Source: Sungkyunkwania multivorans (GTDB lineage Bacteria > Bacteroidota > Bacteroidia > Flavobacteriales > Flavobacteriaceae). Taken from it: DNA of 64,000 nt. The stretch's first letter is position 1; the number at the start of each line of letters is the position of its first letter. Under the pieces are notes generated by a model that ran no database searches, was not told the DNA's origin, and worked only from the letters and a program-made list of their open reading frames with translations. The translations under genes and the position numbers were made by a program. This document shows, one piece after another, positions 10,377 to 20,554 of this stretch. The stretch covers positions 62,001 through 126,000 of the forward strand of contig NZ_JBHTJH010000017.1 in the NCBI RefSeq assembly GCF_042675645.1. The letters run 5' to 3'.

Positions 10377-11681
10377 ATGAAACGGACAATTAAATACATG
10401 ATACAGATAGTCATTGGCACAATGCTCTTGATGCTACATCTTTCGTGTAAAGAGACGAAAAAGGAAAAAGGAATGTATCAGACCCCAATGGAAAAAGAAG
10501 TGACTGCAAAAGAGATTCTTGGTAATCCCAACTACTTGGCGATCTCATATGGAGGGTATCGACAGCAATCACGCGATGTGCAACCCACCATCGAGCAACT
10601 CAAAGAAGATATGAGGATCCTGTCTGCCATGGGCATAAAATTATTACGAACATACAATGTACAGCTACCGCAAGCTCCAAATATTCTAAAAGCGATTCGC
10701 CAACTGAAAGAGGAAGATGCCGGTTTCGAAATGTATGTAATGCTCGGAGCGTGGATCGATTGCAAGAATGCATGGACGCCTCTTCCCCCAAACCATCAAG
10801 AGGAAAGCCCCCAAAATGAAGAAGAGATCGCCAGAGCAGTTGCCTTGGCCAAGGAGTATCCAGATATCGTAAAGATCTTAGCTGTTGGCAACGAAGCCAT
10901 GGTAAAATGGGCAGCGAGCTACTACGTGCAACCTCGGGTTATACTGAAATGGGTAAATCATCTCCAAGATCTAAAACTTAAAGGAGAATTACCAAAAGAA
11001 CTCTGGATCACAAGTTCGGATAATTTTGCTTCTTGGGGCGGTGGAGAATCTACCTATCATAATAAAGATCTAGAAGAACTGATCAGCGCTGTAGACTTCG
11101 TATCGCTGCATACCTATCCGATGCACGATACGCATTACAATCCGCAATTTTGGGGTGTTTTGGAAGAGGAAGAACACTTGTCTTACACTGAAAAAATTGA
11201 TAAGGCCATGACACGTGCTAGAGACTATGCCATTTCGCAATACCAAAGCACCGTCGATTACATCGAAAGCTTAGGCATCGACAAACCGATTCATATCGGA
11301 GAAACAGGTTGGGCCAGTGTCTCCGATGAATTTTATGGCCCAGATGGTTCCAAAGCGACCGATGAATACAAGCAAGCTAGGTATTATAAGGAAATGCGCG
11401 ATTGGACCAATGCTTCAGGCATCACCTGCTTTTATTTTGAAGGTTTTGATGAACAATGGAAAGATTCACAAAATCCTGAGGGGTCGGAAAATCATTTTGG
11501 GCTTTTCACGATTGACGGAAAGGCGAAGTATGCCTTATGGCCATTGGTGGATGATGGTGTGTTTAAGGGATTGAAAAGAGATGGAAATCGCATCGAAAAG
11601 ACCTATAATGGCAATAAGCAATTAATGATGAGCCAAGTGTCCTTGCCTCCCACGAAAAAGATCTTGGTCTCCACCCATTAA
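10377..11681 (+). CDS. GH17-family beta-glucanase, lipoprotein
   Basis: A 434-residue lipoprotein of the GH17 (clan A) type, expected to act on beta-1,3-glucan or its oligosaccharides in the periplasm or at the surface. A signal peptide runs to LHLSC (Cys about 24). The catalytic pair is visible: AVGNEA (Glu173, acid/base) and GETGWAS (Glu309, nucleophile). The ATG at 10377 is chosen over a TTG one codon upstream. A second GH17 without a signal peptide lies at 14883, so this locus has paired extracytoplasmic and cytoplasmic GH17 enzymes. It follows a terminator and probably begins a second transcript that includes GH30 and the sugar symporter. Confidence 0.88.
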   Translation: MKRTIKYMIQIVIGTMLLMLHLSCKETKKEKGMYQTPMEKEVTAKEILGNPNYLAISYGGYRQQSRDVQPTIEQLKEDMRILSAMGIKLLRTYNVQLPQAPNILKAIRQLKEEDAGFEMYVMLGAWIDCKNAWTPLPPNHQEESPQNEEEIARAVALAKEYPDIVKILAVGNEAMVKWAASYYVQPRVILKWVNHLQDLKLKGELPKELWITSSDNFASWGGGESTYHNKDLEELISAVDFVSLHTYPMHDTHYNPQFWGVLEEEEHLSYTEKIDKAMTRARDYAISQYQSTVDYIESLGIDKPIHIGETGWASVSDEFYGPDGSKATDEYKQARYYKEMRDWTNASGITCFYFEGFDEQWKDSQNPEGSENHFGLFTIDGKAKYALWPLVDDGVFKGLKRDGNRIEKTYNGNKQLMMSQVSLPPTKKILVSTH

Positions 11682-11736
11682 AACCGATTACCGATTAACC
11701 AATAGCCCGTAAGATGGCACAAAACCAAAAAATGAA

Positions 11737-13239
11737 ATGCTCAATAGAAATTTGATAATACCATTGGTTGCTATGCTTATTGCTTGTGAAACAGAACAAA
11801 GATTAGAGATAGAGGTATATGAAACTTCAGCCGGAGGAAACAAACTCACCAACATCAACGAATTTGCAACGGCGCATACCAATTCTCAAATAAGGATATT
11901 ACCTGAAGAAAAATACCAGCGGATCACCGGATTTGGGGGGTCATTTACAGAAGCTTCAGCTCATCTGCTAAATCAATTGAGCCAAGAAAATCGAAAGAAG
12001 ATCATCGATGCTTACTTTAGTGAAAGCGGCGCTCGATATTCACTTACCCGTACCCATATAAATTCGTGCGATTTCTCGTTGAAGAACTACTCGTATGCTC
12101 CCATAGCAGATGATATGGACCTGCAACACTTTTCAATAGAGGAAGATCTTCAAGATATCATTCCCTTCATAAAACAGGCGATGAAAACCTCAAAGGATGG
12201 ATTTAAGATCGTGTCCTCTCCCTGGACCGCGCCTCCGTGGATGAAGGACAACAATGATTGGGTGGGTGGTAAGTTACTGCCTAAATACTATGATACATGG
12301 GCGCTGTTCTTTGCAAAATATATTGATGCCTACAAACAACAGGGTATCGATATTTGGGGGCTTACAGTTGAGAATGAGCCGCTAGGCAACGGAAATAATT
12401 GGGAGAGTATGCATTTTACCGCAGAGGAAATGACAGCATTTGTGCAAAATCATCTCGGCCCAAAATTAGAAGCTGAAGGTAAGGGCGATATAAAGATCTT
12501 GGGGTATGACCAGAATCGCGAACATTTAAAACATTGGGTCGATACGATGTTTGCGAATGAGGCTAGCTCAAAATATTTTGATGGAACAGCAATTCACTGG
12601 TATGCCAGTACCTTTGAGGTGTTTCCTGAGGCATTGCAATATGCACACCAAAAAGCACCAGAAAAGTATCTAATACAAACTGAGGCATGTGTTGACGCCG
12701 AAGTGCCAAAATGGAAAGACGATGCTTGGTATTGGCGCAAAGAAGCAACCGATTGGGGTTGGGATTGGGCGCCCGAACACGAAAAACCGCTACATCCAAA
12801 ATACGTTCCTGTATTTCGCTATGCCCGCGATATTATTGGATGTCTTAACAATTGGGTAGATGGTTGGATCGATTGGAATATGGTTCTAGACAAACAGGGA
12901 GGGCCTAATTGGTTCAAGAACTGGTGTGTGGCACCGGTGATCGTGGATCCAGAAAAGGACGAGGTATACTTTACCCCTTTATATTACACCCTAGCCCATT
13001 TTAGTAAATACATACGCCCTGGAGCAGTGCGTATTGGATTTGAGAATTCTGATGATTCGTTAATGGTCACAGCCGTTAAGAATCCTGACAACTCTATTGC
13101 AGTGGTGATCTTCAACCCTGAAGAAACTGTAAAACACTTTCAGCTAGAACTGGGTGAAAAAAAGGTGAACATAAAAATAAGTGAAATGGCTCTTCAAACC
13201 ATCGTGATACCAGCAGTTAATTATAAAATAGACCAATGA
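11737..13239 (+). CDS. GH30 glycosidase (probable beta-1,6-glucosidase/glucanase), lipoprotein
   Basis: GH30 enzymes in laminarin loci remove beta-1,6-linked glucose side chains. The 500-residue protein has a short lipoprotein signal (MLIAC, Cys about 18). It shows the GH30 hallmarks GFGGSFTEASA near residue 65, VENEPLG with acid/base Glu214, and LIQTEAC with nucleophile Glu316, followed by the C-terminal beta domain. It lies between GH17 and the sugar symporter on the same strand. Debranching of laminarin is inferred from family and context; glucosylceramidase annotation in databases refers to the same family and is unlikely to describe its job here. Confidence 0.9.
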   Translation: MLNRNLIIPLVAMLIACETEQRLEIEVYETSAGGNKLTNINEFATAHTNSQIRILPEEKYQRITGFGGSFTEASAHLLNQLSQENRKKIIDAYFSESGARYSLTRTHINSCDFSLKNYSYAPIADDMDLQHFSIEEDLQDIIPFIKQAMKTSKDGFKIVSSPWTAPPWMKDNNDWVGGKLLPKYYDTWALFFAKYIDAYKQQGIDIWGLTVENEPLGNGNNWESMHFTAEEMTAFVQNHLGPKLEAEGKGDIKILGYDQNREHLKHWVDTMFANEASSKYFDGTAIHWYASTFEVFPEALQYAHQKAPEKYLIQTEACVDAEVPKWKDDAWYWRKEATDWGWDWAPEHEKPLHPKYVPVFRYARDIIGCLNNWVDGWIDWNMVLDKQGGPNWFKNWCVAPVIVDPEKDEVYFTPLYYTLAHFSKYIRPGAVRIGFENSDDSLMVTAVKNPDNSIAVVIFNPEETVKHFQLELGEKKVNIKISEMALQTIVIPAVNYKIDQ

Positions 13240-13265
13240 ATCCAACAATCATAACACACTAGATC

Positions 13266-14831
13266 ATGTCACACTACAAAACCGCCGCCAAAGATAAAGT
13301 CCCTGTGGGGCAAAAAGCAGCATTTGGCGCAGGCCATTTCATACTGAATATTTTACCAGGAACCCTAGGAGTTTTTATTCAATTCTTTCTTTTAACCGCT
13401 TGGGGGGTCGATCCTTTATGGGCGGGCCTTTTAGGTGGTTTGCCAAGAATCTTTGACTCGATAACGGATCCGATCATGGGTTTCATCTCGGACAACACCA
13501 AGTCTAGATGGGGGCGACGTAGACCTTACATCTTCATCGGTGCTATCATTAGTGGTATTCTCTTCTTCCTAATGTGGCAACTGGATGACGACGCCTCCCA
13601 ATCATACATTATCTGGCACGTTATGGTGCTTCAATTGCTATTCCTAATAGGTAATACCATGTTTGCCACGCCCTTGGTAGGTCTCGGCTATGAAATGACA
13701 TCGGATTATAACGAACGAACTCGTTTAATGGCGTTTTCCAACACCATGGGTCAAATTGCTTGGATGATCGTCCCTTGGTTGTATGTGATCATTCCCGATA
13801 CAAATACCTTTAACACGCAAACAGAGGGTGTCCGAACCATGGCGCTCATTGTTGGCGCCCTATGCATCGTTTTTGGGATATTACCTGCGCTCTTTTGCAA
13901 GGGTATTGATGCGTCACATATGGAAAATAGAAAAGAGATCAATTTTAGGACGCTTGTTGCCAATTTGAAGGACCTACTTGCGGGAATAGTCCAAGTTTCG
14001 AAGAACAAGCCTTTCATGAAATTATGTGGCGCCACCTTTTTAGTTTTTAACGGATTTCAACTCGTGGCAGCATTTGGCGTCTTTATCATCGTATTCTATA
14101 TGTACAATGGCAGCTATGAGCAAGCAGGCACATGGCCTGCTTGGTTCAACACGATCAATGCGATCATCACAGCATTCATTGTCATCCCAATTATTTCTAG
14201 AATGGCCAATAAATGGGGCAAGAGAAAAGCCTTCATCATTTCTACTATTTTATCTATCGTAGGATACTTGTTAAAATGGTGGGGATTTGATAAAGAGCTG
14301 AACAGTGAATTTAGCCAAACAGGCTTGGGAAAATCCCTGAATTCTGGAATAGGGACCATCTTTGAATCATTGAATCCAGTACTGGAGAAGATAGGTATGT
14401 CTTGGTTTAGTATCGATCCAGGTAGTGAAATACCTTGGCTCATATTTGTACCCATTCCATTGTTTGCCTTTGGTATGGGCGGGCTATTTACACTGATGAT
14501 GTCTATGACCGCTGATGTTTGTGATTTGGACGAATTGGAAAATGGAATGCCAAGGAAAGAAGGAACTTTTGGAGCCATTTATTGGTTGATGGTGAAGATA
14601 GGCCAGTCTATAGCATTGGTCCTTGGAGGATTGATCCTAAGCATTGTTGGCTTCGACCCTAACACTACCGAACAGAGTCTTGAGACGATGAACAACCTTC
14701 GGATCGCCGATATTGTGGTTCCATCTGTCACAGCGGCGCTCGCTGTATGGGTCATGTGGAAATATAGCCTTACAGAAGACAAGGCAAGAAAAATCAAAGA
14801 AGAATTAGTTGCACGAAGAGGAGAGCTTTAA
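13266..14831 (+). CDS. MFS/GPH-type sugar:cation symporter
   Basis: A 521-residue inner-membrane transporter with about 12 hydrophobic segments. The motif DPIMGFISDNTKSRWGRRRP after the second segment is the conserved loop of the glycoside-pentoside-hexuronide (MelB-like) symporters. An insert between about residues 340 and 380 is rich in polar residues and longer than usual. It lies 26 bp after GH30 and 51 bp before the cytoplasmic GH17, which suggests it imports the short beta-glucan oligosaccharides (laminaribiose or longer) that the cytoplasmic enzyme then cuts. Substrate is inferred from context. Confidence 0.88.
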   Translation: MSHYKTAAKDKVPVGQKAAFGAGHFILNILPGTLGVFIQFFLLTAWGVDPLWAGLLGGLPRIFDSITDPIMGFISDNTKSRWGRRRPYIFIGAIISGILFFLMWQLDDDASQSYIIWHVMVLQLLFLIGNTMFATPLVGLGYEMTSDYNERTRLMAFSNTMGQIAWMIVPWLYVIIPDTNTFNTQTEGVRTMALIVGALCIVFGILPALFCKGIDASHMENRKEINFRTLVANLKDLLAGIVQVSKNKPFMKLCGATFLVFNGFQLVAAFGVFIIVFYMYNGSYEQAGTWPAWFNTINAIITAFIVIPIISRMANKWGKRKAFIISTILSIVGYLLKWWGFDKELNSEFSQTGLGKSLNSGIGTIFESLNPVLEKIGMSWFSIDPGSEIPWLIFVPIPLFAFGMGGLFTLMMSMTADVCDLDELENGMPRKEGTFGAIYWLMVKIGQSIALVLGGLILSIVGFDPNTTEQSLETMNNLRIADIVVPSVTAALAVWVMWKYSLTEDKARKIKEELVARRGEL

Positions 14832-14882
14832 AGCTACATTGCTTTACGTTAGAATTTTTATAACCTTTAAGAAACTAGAAAG

Positions 14883-15773
14883 ATGTCATCAATTAGTGGA
14901 AACCAACAACCAACCCTAAGAGGCTACGACTTCTCGGATATGACCGAAAAAGACATCCGAGAACTATATAACAGAATTTTGGCGCAAGGGATGCACGGCC
15001 TTTGCTTTAGTGCCTATCAAGAAGGGCAAAGTCCAGGCATAATATTACCTGAATCGCAGATACAGCGTCGAGTAGACATCATGAAACCTTATATGAAATG
15101 GACGCGTTCGTTCTCATGCACAGAAGGTCATGAGCATATTCCTCGGGCGGCAAAAAAGTTAGGTATCAAGACGATGGTCGGTGCTGAACTTGGAAAAGAT
15201 AAAGACAAAAACGAAAAAGAAATTCAAGGGCTTATCACATTGGCCAAAGAGGGCAATGTTGATATAGCTGCGGTTGGCAATGAGGTACTACTTCGCGAGG
15301 ACCTGACCGTCGATGAGATCATCGACCACATCCGCTATGTCAAAGAGGCCATACCTAAGCATATCCCTGTAAGCTATGTGGATGCCTATTTTAAGTTCAC
15401 CGTTTATCCAAAACTTACCGATGCCTGCGACATCCTATTGATCAACTGCTATCCCTTTTGGGAAGGTTGCCATATTGATTATTCCTTGCCGTATATGAAA
15501 AATATGTATTACCAAGCCTTGGCTGCTGCAAAAGGCAAGAAAGTGATCATTTCTGAGACAGGGTGGCCTAGTCAGGGTACCAATTTTAAAGATTCACATC
15601 CTAATGGCATCAATTTTATGAAGTATTTTATAAATGCCCAAATGTGGTCCAAGAAAGATAATATCGAGATGATGTATTTCACGTCATTCGATGAATCTTG
15701 GAAAGTAGCCGCAGAAGGAGATGTGGGTGCCTATTGGGGGATTTGGGATAAGTACGAGAAGTTAAAGTTTTGA
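14883..15773 (+). CDS. GH17-family glycosidase without signal peptide
   Basis: A 296-residue GH17 domain alone, with no signal peptide, so probably cytoplasmic. The catalytic pair is VGNEV (Glu134) and ISETGWPS (Glu225). It directly follows the sugar symporter, consistent with cleavage of imported beta-glucan oligosaccharides or of transglycosylation products. The gene ends 28 bp before the convergent regulator gene. It differs clearly from the longer lipoprotein GH17 at 10377, so the two are not a recent duplication. Confidence 0.88.
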   Translation: MSSISGNQQPTLRGYDFSDMTEKDIRELYNRILAQGMHGLCFSAYQEGQSPGIILPESQIQRRVDIMKPYMKWTRSFSCTEGHEHIPRAAKKLGIKTMVGAELGKDKDKNEKEIQGLITLAKEGNVDIAAVGNEVLLREDLTVDEIIDHIRYVKEAIPKHIPVSYVDAYFKFTVYPKLTDACDILLINCYPFWEGCHIDYSLPYMKNMYYQALAAAKGKKVIISETGWPSQGTNFKDSHPNGINFMKYFINAQMWSKKDNIEMMYFTSFDESWKVAAEGDVGAYWGIWDKYEKLKF

Positions 15774-15800
15774 TATTGGTGCATACCTAAAAGCCTAGGT

Positions 15801-18599
15801 TTATATGGCAAGAATATACTCTACCAAGCTATTTTCGTGTTGAAGCTCCATTTTTTTTCTCAATCTATAGCGTTTGATCTCTACGCTTCTAACCGATATA
15901 TTAAGGAGGGGTGCAATCTCTTTCGAGGAGAGGTTGAGGCGCAAATAGGCGCATAAGCGCAAGTCGTTGGGTGTTAAACTTGGGTGTTTCGTCTTTATTT
16001 TCTTGAGAAAATCCTTATCTGCATTATTAAAGGCCTCTTCAAAGAATTTCCAATCGTCCGTGTTATTCAAGTTCTTATCGATAGTTCTGATAACGGAACT
16101 CACTTTTCTATCCGCATCGATGTTTTTAAGTTGATCCTTTATACTGCTTAGGAACTGGTTCTTCTTTACCAAGCTCATGGTAGAGATCGCAAGTTCCCTA
16201 TTCTTGTTATCTATATCCGCCGTCAGTTGTTTGTTCTTGAGTTCGATGATCTCGCGTTGACTTTCCAATTCTTTCAATGCCAATTCTTTCTGACTCTTCA
16301 TCAATATTCGCTCTCGCTGCTTCCTGTAATATCGCTTATAGAAATTATGGATCACTAAAGACAGTGATATGAGCAATAGCGAGTAGATGACGATGGCAAT
16401 ATTTGAAATATACCACGGCCGTTGAATTACAAAGCTATAGCTTGCTATATTCTTTGAGATCTTATTGCCGATCTTTGCACGTACTTCGAATGTGTATTCG
16501 CCATGTGGTAAATTTTCGAACTGTGCTTTGGGCTGTGTACTCCAATCGCTCCATTTATCATATAGTCCTTTCAGTCTATATTGAAATTCGGTGATGAGAT
16601 ATTTCTCGTATTCTGGTACGTTGTAATTGAATTCTATATGATTCACTTCAGCTTTGAAGGTTCCGACTTCAGCAATAGGAAGATGCTTCATTACCCCTTG
16701 TTTTATAAGGTTTAGCTCAATGGTACTAAGGCTTACGCGATAGTCAAACTCTCGGTATTCATTTAGGTCAACGGTCAAATAGCCATCAGAGGTTCCGATC
16801 AAATATCGCTCGCCATCGAGGTGTTGAATGTTATCATAACCTGCGATCGGTTTGATCAAACTATAAGGAAATGAAACTCGATTTACCTTGAGCTTCTCAC
16901 TTAGTTGAGACTTTGACAGATAATTGGCATTGTTCTCGGTGAACATCCAAAGTTTACCTGTTTTATCCGCGATCAATTTTCCTGAAGTATATGCATCACT
17001 TCTAATGACGCTGCTTGCTATACTATCCAGTTCAAAAGCTAAAGTGGTATTGTTATACACGAAAATACCATCCCTAGAGGCGTAGTATATCTTATCATAG
17101 AAGCTCACAAGTGAAGAGTTCGCTCCCTTTCTTACTATCGAATCTTTATATACGCTTTTGGCTTCGGATAAGGATTCATTGGGCAAAATTCTAAAGACAC
17201 CCTTATATTCATGAGAAACGAAGATTTCATTTGTTGGTCCTACCTCAACAAATCTTGACGAATTATCAAACCCTGCGATCTTATTTCTAAGTCTCAATCC
17301 TTTGTCGTACTGCTCTAAGATATAAAGTCCGTTGTATGTTCCCTGTATCAAGACATTTTTATCACCTGGGAAGTTATTCACAGACCATGTGCCGGCGATA
17401 TCGACCATATTCTCGGCACGATCCTTCTCTATGACGAATGTCCCAGAATCATGACCACAGATCAACTGATCGTTATGAATCCCCAGATACCACACCTGCC
17501 CTTTTGTCCCTTGAATGAACGTAAAGGTTTCATTGCTTGTCATTCGCCTATAGAATAAGCCCTGATTGGTACCCAGGTAGAGATTACCATTTTGTATCGC
17601 AGCAGCGTAGACACTTCCCAATTCTCCATTCTTGTCATAATAGATCCTTAGCGGGGAGGCGTTGTTGATACAGTCGATACCATTATCCAATCCCAACCAT
17701 AGATTATCGTTTACATCTTGGAATAGGGACAGCACCGTATTATTGCTAAGGCCATTCTTTCGGTCTAATTCATATGACAGATCGCCGTCATCATCTATAT
17801 AAAATATACCGTTCGAAATAGTTCCTAAAAGATATCCGCCCTCTCTTAATGCGATTGCGCTATAAATACTTGCAAACCGCAATTTACTATTGGACAAAAT
17901 ATCCCATTGTTCAAGACCGTCTTCCTTAAGATAATGAAATCCCTTGCTCTGTGTTAAGATCAGCTTGTCACCATTCTTGGAGAATATATTGATGATCCGC
18001 TCGTTCTTCAATAGATCGTTGGAGGCTATCAATTTGCGCTCTCCACTTTCTATTTTATAAAGTCCCTCTCCCAAAACTTGAAAAAGAATCTCTTCTCCCA
18101 CTTTGAAAGCTTTGGTGATCACATTTTCTGATGAGATGCTGTTAAAGCTCTTGGTCTTTCGGTTGTATAGATAAATGCGGTCTAGCGATTGGAAGAGCAT
18201 CCATTCCTCATGTGTTAGAATATTCCAAAATTCCTCATCTTCTACCATCGGAATATCCAAAGCTTTGCTCAGCGACGTATAGCGAAGTTTTCCGAGTTTG
18301 TCCTTTTGCCAAAATCCAAATTCCATGTAGGCGCCAGTATAGATACGGTCCTCTACCACCTTTACCGAACGTATGATGGTTTCGTTTGGGGATGGTTCTA
18401 AAAGCCAACGCGCACCATCGAATGACAAAAGACTTTTATTATTGGCAATATAGACGGTACCATCAACATGCTGAGAGATCATCCAATTCTGATTTTCACC
18501 GCCGTATTCCTCGGTGGTGTAGTTTAAGATTGGAGGATATTCTTGTGCTTTGAGAAATCCGCAAAGACACAAAATGAAAATGGTGAAATATTTATACAT
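15801..18599 (-). CDS. Periplasmic beta-propeller/Y_Y_Y sensor fused to a LuxR-type DNA-binding domain
   Basis: A 932-residue one-protein signalling regulator. A signal peptide (residues 1-18) leads to about 700 residues of propeller-type repeats and a Y_Y_Y-like domain (about 620-715, with EYTFEVRAKIGNK). One membrane segment follows (WYISNIAIVIYSLLLISL, about 718-740), then a coiled coil (KELESQREIIELKNKQLTA), and finally a LuxR/GerE HTH (LSSKEIAPLLNISVRSVE, about 880-930). There is no histidine kinase or receiver domain, unlike hybrid two-component regulators of many PULs. It is probably cotranscribed after the SSS symporter 14 bp upstream, and probably senses glucan fragments in the periplasm (inferred). 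Confidence 0.88.
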   Translation of the reverse strand: MYKYFTIFILCLCGFLKAQEYPPILNYTTEEYGGENQNWMISQHVDGTVYIANNKSLLSFDGARWLLEPSPNETIIRSVKVVEDRIYTGAYMEFGFWQKDKLGKLRYTSLSKALDIPMVEDEEFWNILTHEEWMLFQSLDRIYLYNRKTKSFNSISSENVITKAFKVGEEILFQVLGEGLYKIESGERKLIASNDLLKNERIINIFSKNGDKLILTQSKGFHYLKEDGLEQWDILSNSKLRFASIYSAIALREGGYLLGTISNGIFYIDDDGDLSYELDRKNGLSNNTVLSLFQDVNDNLWLGLDNGIDCINNASPLRIYYDKNGELGSVYAAAIQNGNLYLGTNQGLFYRRMTSNETFTFIQGTKGQVWYLGIHNDQLICGHDSGTFVIEKDRAENMVDIAGTWSVNNFPGDKNVLIQGTYNGLYILEQYDKGLRLRNKIAGFDNSSRFVEVGPTNEIFVSHEYKGVFRILPNESLSEAKSVYKDSIVRKGANSSLVSFYDKIYYASRDGIFVYNNTTLAFELDSIASSVIRSDAYTSGKLIADKTGKLWMFTENNANYLSKSQLSEKLKVNRVSFPYSLIKPIAGYDNIQHLDGERYLIGTSDGYLTVDLNEYREFDYRVSLSTIELNLIKQGVMKHLPIAEVGTFKAEVNHIEFNYNVPEYEKYLITEFQYRLKGLYDKWSDWSTQPKAQFENLPHGEYTFEVRAKIGNKISKNIASYSFVIQRPWYISNIAIVIYSLLLISLSLVIHNFYKRYYRKQRERILMKSQKELALKELESQREIIELKNKQLTADIDNKNRELAISTMSLVKKNQFLSSIKDQLKNIDADRKVSSVIRTIDKNLNNTDDWKFFEEAFNNADKDFLKKIKTKHPSLTPNDLRLCAYLRLNLSSKEIAPLLNISVRSVEIKRYRLRKKMELQHENSLVEYILAI

Positions 18600-18613
18600 A
18601 AACTCTTATTACA

Positions 18614-20263
18614 TCAAGAGAAGTAAATATATACTGCGATGACAATTGCGCAAATCGCAAGACCTGCTATCTTGGTGTATTTCCAAGGCGTGATGTCTAC
18701 CTGCTGGGTATATTCCTGAACATATGCTTCTTTTCGCGGCCTTATCGCCCCGATGATCAACATGATCAGCACATTTGCCACAAAGAGGATCGCCATAACA
18801 TGCAAGAAGTGTGGATAGGCCTCGGCCTCTACCAATGACAAAGCAGCCTGGTCTGTTATCCCGTTCGCAGAAGCCTCCTTCAATGCGTTTTCTACAAAAT
18901 ATGGCTTCATGATAAACTGACTTAGAATATACAATGCCGATCCAGAGACCACTCCGATCTTCGCTGCGATAGCAGGTACTCGCTTGGTGAGATAACCAAC
19001 TACTATGATCGTAAGAATAGGAATACTGTAAATACCATTCACTTCTTGCAAGTACTCGAACAGACTTCCAGCATTAGCAATGAGCGGTGCGATAAGCATG
19101 GCTGCCACTGCCAGAATGATCCCGAATATTTTCCCATACTTGACGGTGGTCCGCTCGTTGGCCTCTTTGTTGATATGCTGCTTGTAGATATCGATTCCAA
19201 ATAGGGTAACGGAACTGTTTAGCACACTATTGAAGGAACTGAGAATAGCTCCAAACAACACGGCAGCAAAAAATCCGATCAAATATGGTGGCAGCACCTC
19301 ATTGACCAATCTGGGATAGGCCTCGTCTGCATTTTCCAAGCCTCCTTCAAAAAGATGCCATGCGATAATTCCTGGAAGTACGACGATAAGCGGCCCTAAA
19401 ATTTTGATAAAGGACCCCAAAAGCAGTCCTTTTTGCCCTTCCTGAAGGTTTTTCGCCCCTAAGGCCCGCTGAATGATCTGTTGGTTGGTGCCCCAATAAA
19501 AAAGCTGAACCAACATCATTCCAGTAAAGATGGTTGCAAATGGAACGGAATCCGTGACTTTTCCAATGGAATCAAATTTTTCTGGGTTTTCACGCGTAAG
19601 AATGTTCAACCCTTCAAAAATACTTCCATCTCCTATTGTCATCAATCCAAAGACAGGAATAAGGATTCCGCCGATCAATAGACCTATGGCATTGATACTA
19701 TCCGATACGGCAACAGCTTTAAGGCCACCAAATACCGCATAGATCGATCCAATAATTCCAATTCCCCATACACAGATGACCAGCGCCTGTAATTCGCTCA
19801 CTTGCAACATTTCTGGCACATTGAACATCCCGCTTATGGCGATCGACCCCGAATATAAGATGGTTGGTAATAATACCACCACATATCCTGTTAGAAAAAG
19901 TGCTGACGTGATGGTCTTGGTACTCACATCAAATCGACTTGCCAAAAACTGGGGCACGGTTGTCAAGCCTCCTTTGAGATATCTAGGAAGCAGAAATACC
20001 GCAGTGACCACCATGGCAATAGCCGCTAGTGTTTCCCAAGCCATGACCAATATTCCTTCGGAATATGCATTTCCGTTAAGTCCAACAATTTGTTCGGTTG
20101 ATAGATTGGTAAGCAACAAGGAACCGGCAATAACACCAGCTGTTAAGCTACGTCCCCCTAAAAAATAACCATCTGAAGATTTCTCGTCGGTCTTTCGGGT
20201 GGCATAATAGGAAATAATGCCCACCAAGGCCGTAAACCCGACAAAGGAAAGAATTCCAATCAT
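18614..20263 (-). CDS. SSS-family sodium/sugar symporter
   Basis: A 549-residue inner-membrane protein with about 14 hydrophobic segments, of the solute:sodium symporter (SGLT-like) family. Recognisable family features are the N-terminal GYFLGGRSLTAG, LLTNLSTEQIVGLNG and the segment around FYWGTNQQIIQRALGAK. It probably takes up glucose or another monosaccharide released from beta-glucan by GH3, GH17 and GH30. The regulator gene follows with only 14 bp between them. Substrate is inferred. Confidence 0.9.
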   Translation of the reverse strand: MIGILSFVGFTALVGIISYYATRKTDEKSSDGYFLGGRSLTAGVIAGSLLLTNLSTEQIVGLNGNAYSEGILVMAWETLAAIAMVVTAVFLLPRYLKGGLTTVPQFLASRFDVSTKTITSALFLTGYVVVLLPTILYSGSIAISGMFNVPEMLQVSELQALVICVWGIGIIGSIYAVFGGLKAVAVSDSINAIGLLIGGILIPVFGLMTIGDGSIFEGLNILTRENPEKFDSIGKVTDSVPFATIFTGMMLVQLFYWGTNQQIIQRALGAKNLQEGQKGLLLGSFIKILGPLIVVLPGIIAWHLFEGGLENADEAYPRLVNEVLPPYLIGFFAAVLFGAILSSFNSVLNSSVTLFGIDIYKQHINKEANERTTVKYGKIFGIILAVAAMLIAPLIANAGSLFEYLQEVNGIYSIPILTIIVVGYLTKRVPAIAAKIGVVSGSALYILSQFIMKPYFVENALKEASANGITDQAALSLVEAEAYPHFLHVMAILFVANVLIMLIIGAIRPRKEAYVQEYTQQVDITPWKYTKIAGLAICAIVIAVYIYFS

Positions 20264-20524
20264 AATGTATTTAGTTTAGTTGATTCCTATAAAGATATCA
20301 GTTTCAAGTTAAATGAGTCTTTCTTTTTAAAAAGATCGTATAGGTGCTGTATAGTTTTTCTGAAAAATCCCTAACACTTGCGTTGAGATCTTGCGTATCG
20401 TTATCAGTTCATATTATGAACGGTGCTCTTTACGCATCACTTTGGTTATTTTTGAATTATCAACCTCTTATCGAGACAAATTGATGTTTGGACGAAAACT
20501 CCTCGGAGGGCTATTTTCTTGTCC

Positions 20525-20532
20525 TATCTTTG
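20525..20532 (+). promoter_or_regulatory. TAnnTTTG-type -7 box before the 20555 gene
   Basis: TATCTTTG matches the Bacteroidota -7 consensus and lies 22 bp before the start codon. I did not find a convincing -33 element at normal spacing. Confidence 0.4.
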
Positions 20533-20554
20533 TCTTTAGTGCCCCCTTAACCAT

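Noticed and set aside
1..20263. Search for a SusC/SusD pair in the glucan locus
   Set aside because: No TonB-dependent receptor or SusD-like lipoprotein is present in the window; the 2447 barrel has a glycosidase in front and no plug or TonB-box pattern.
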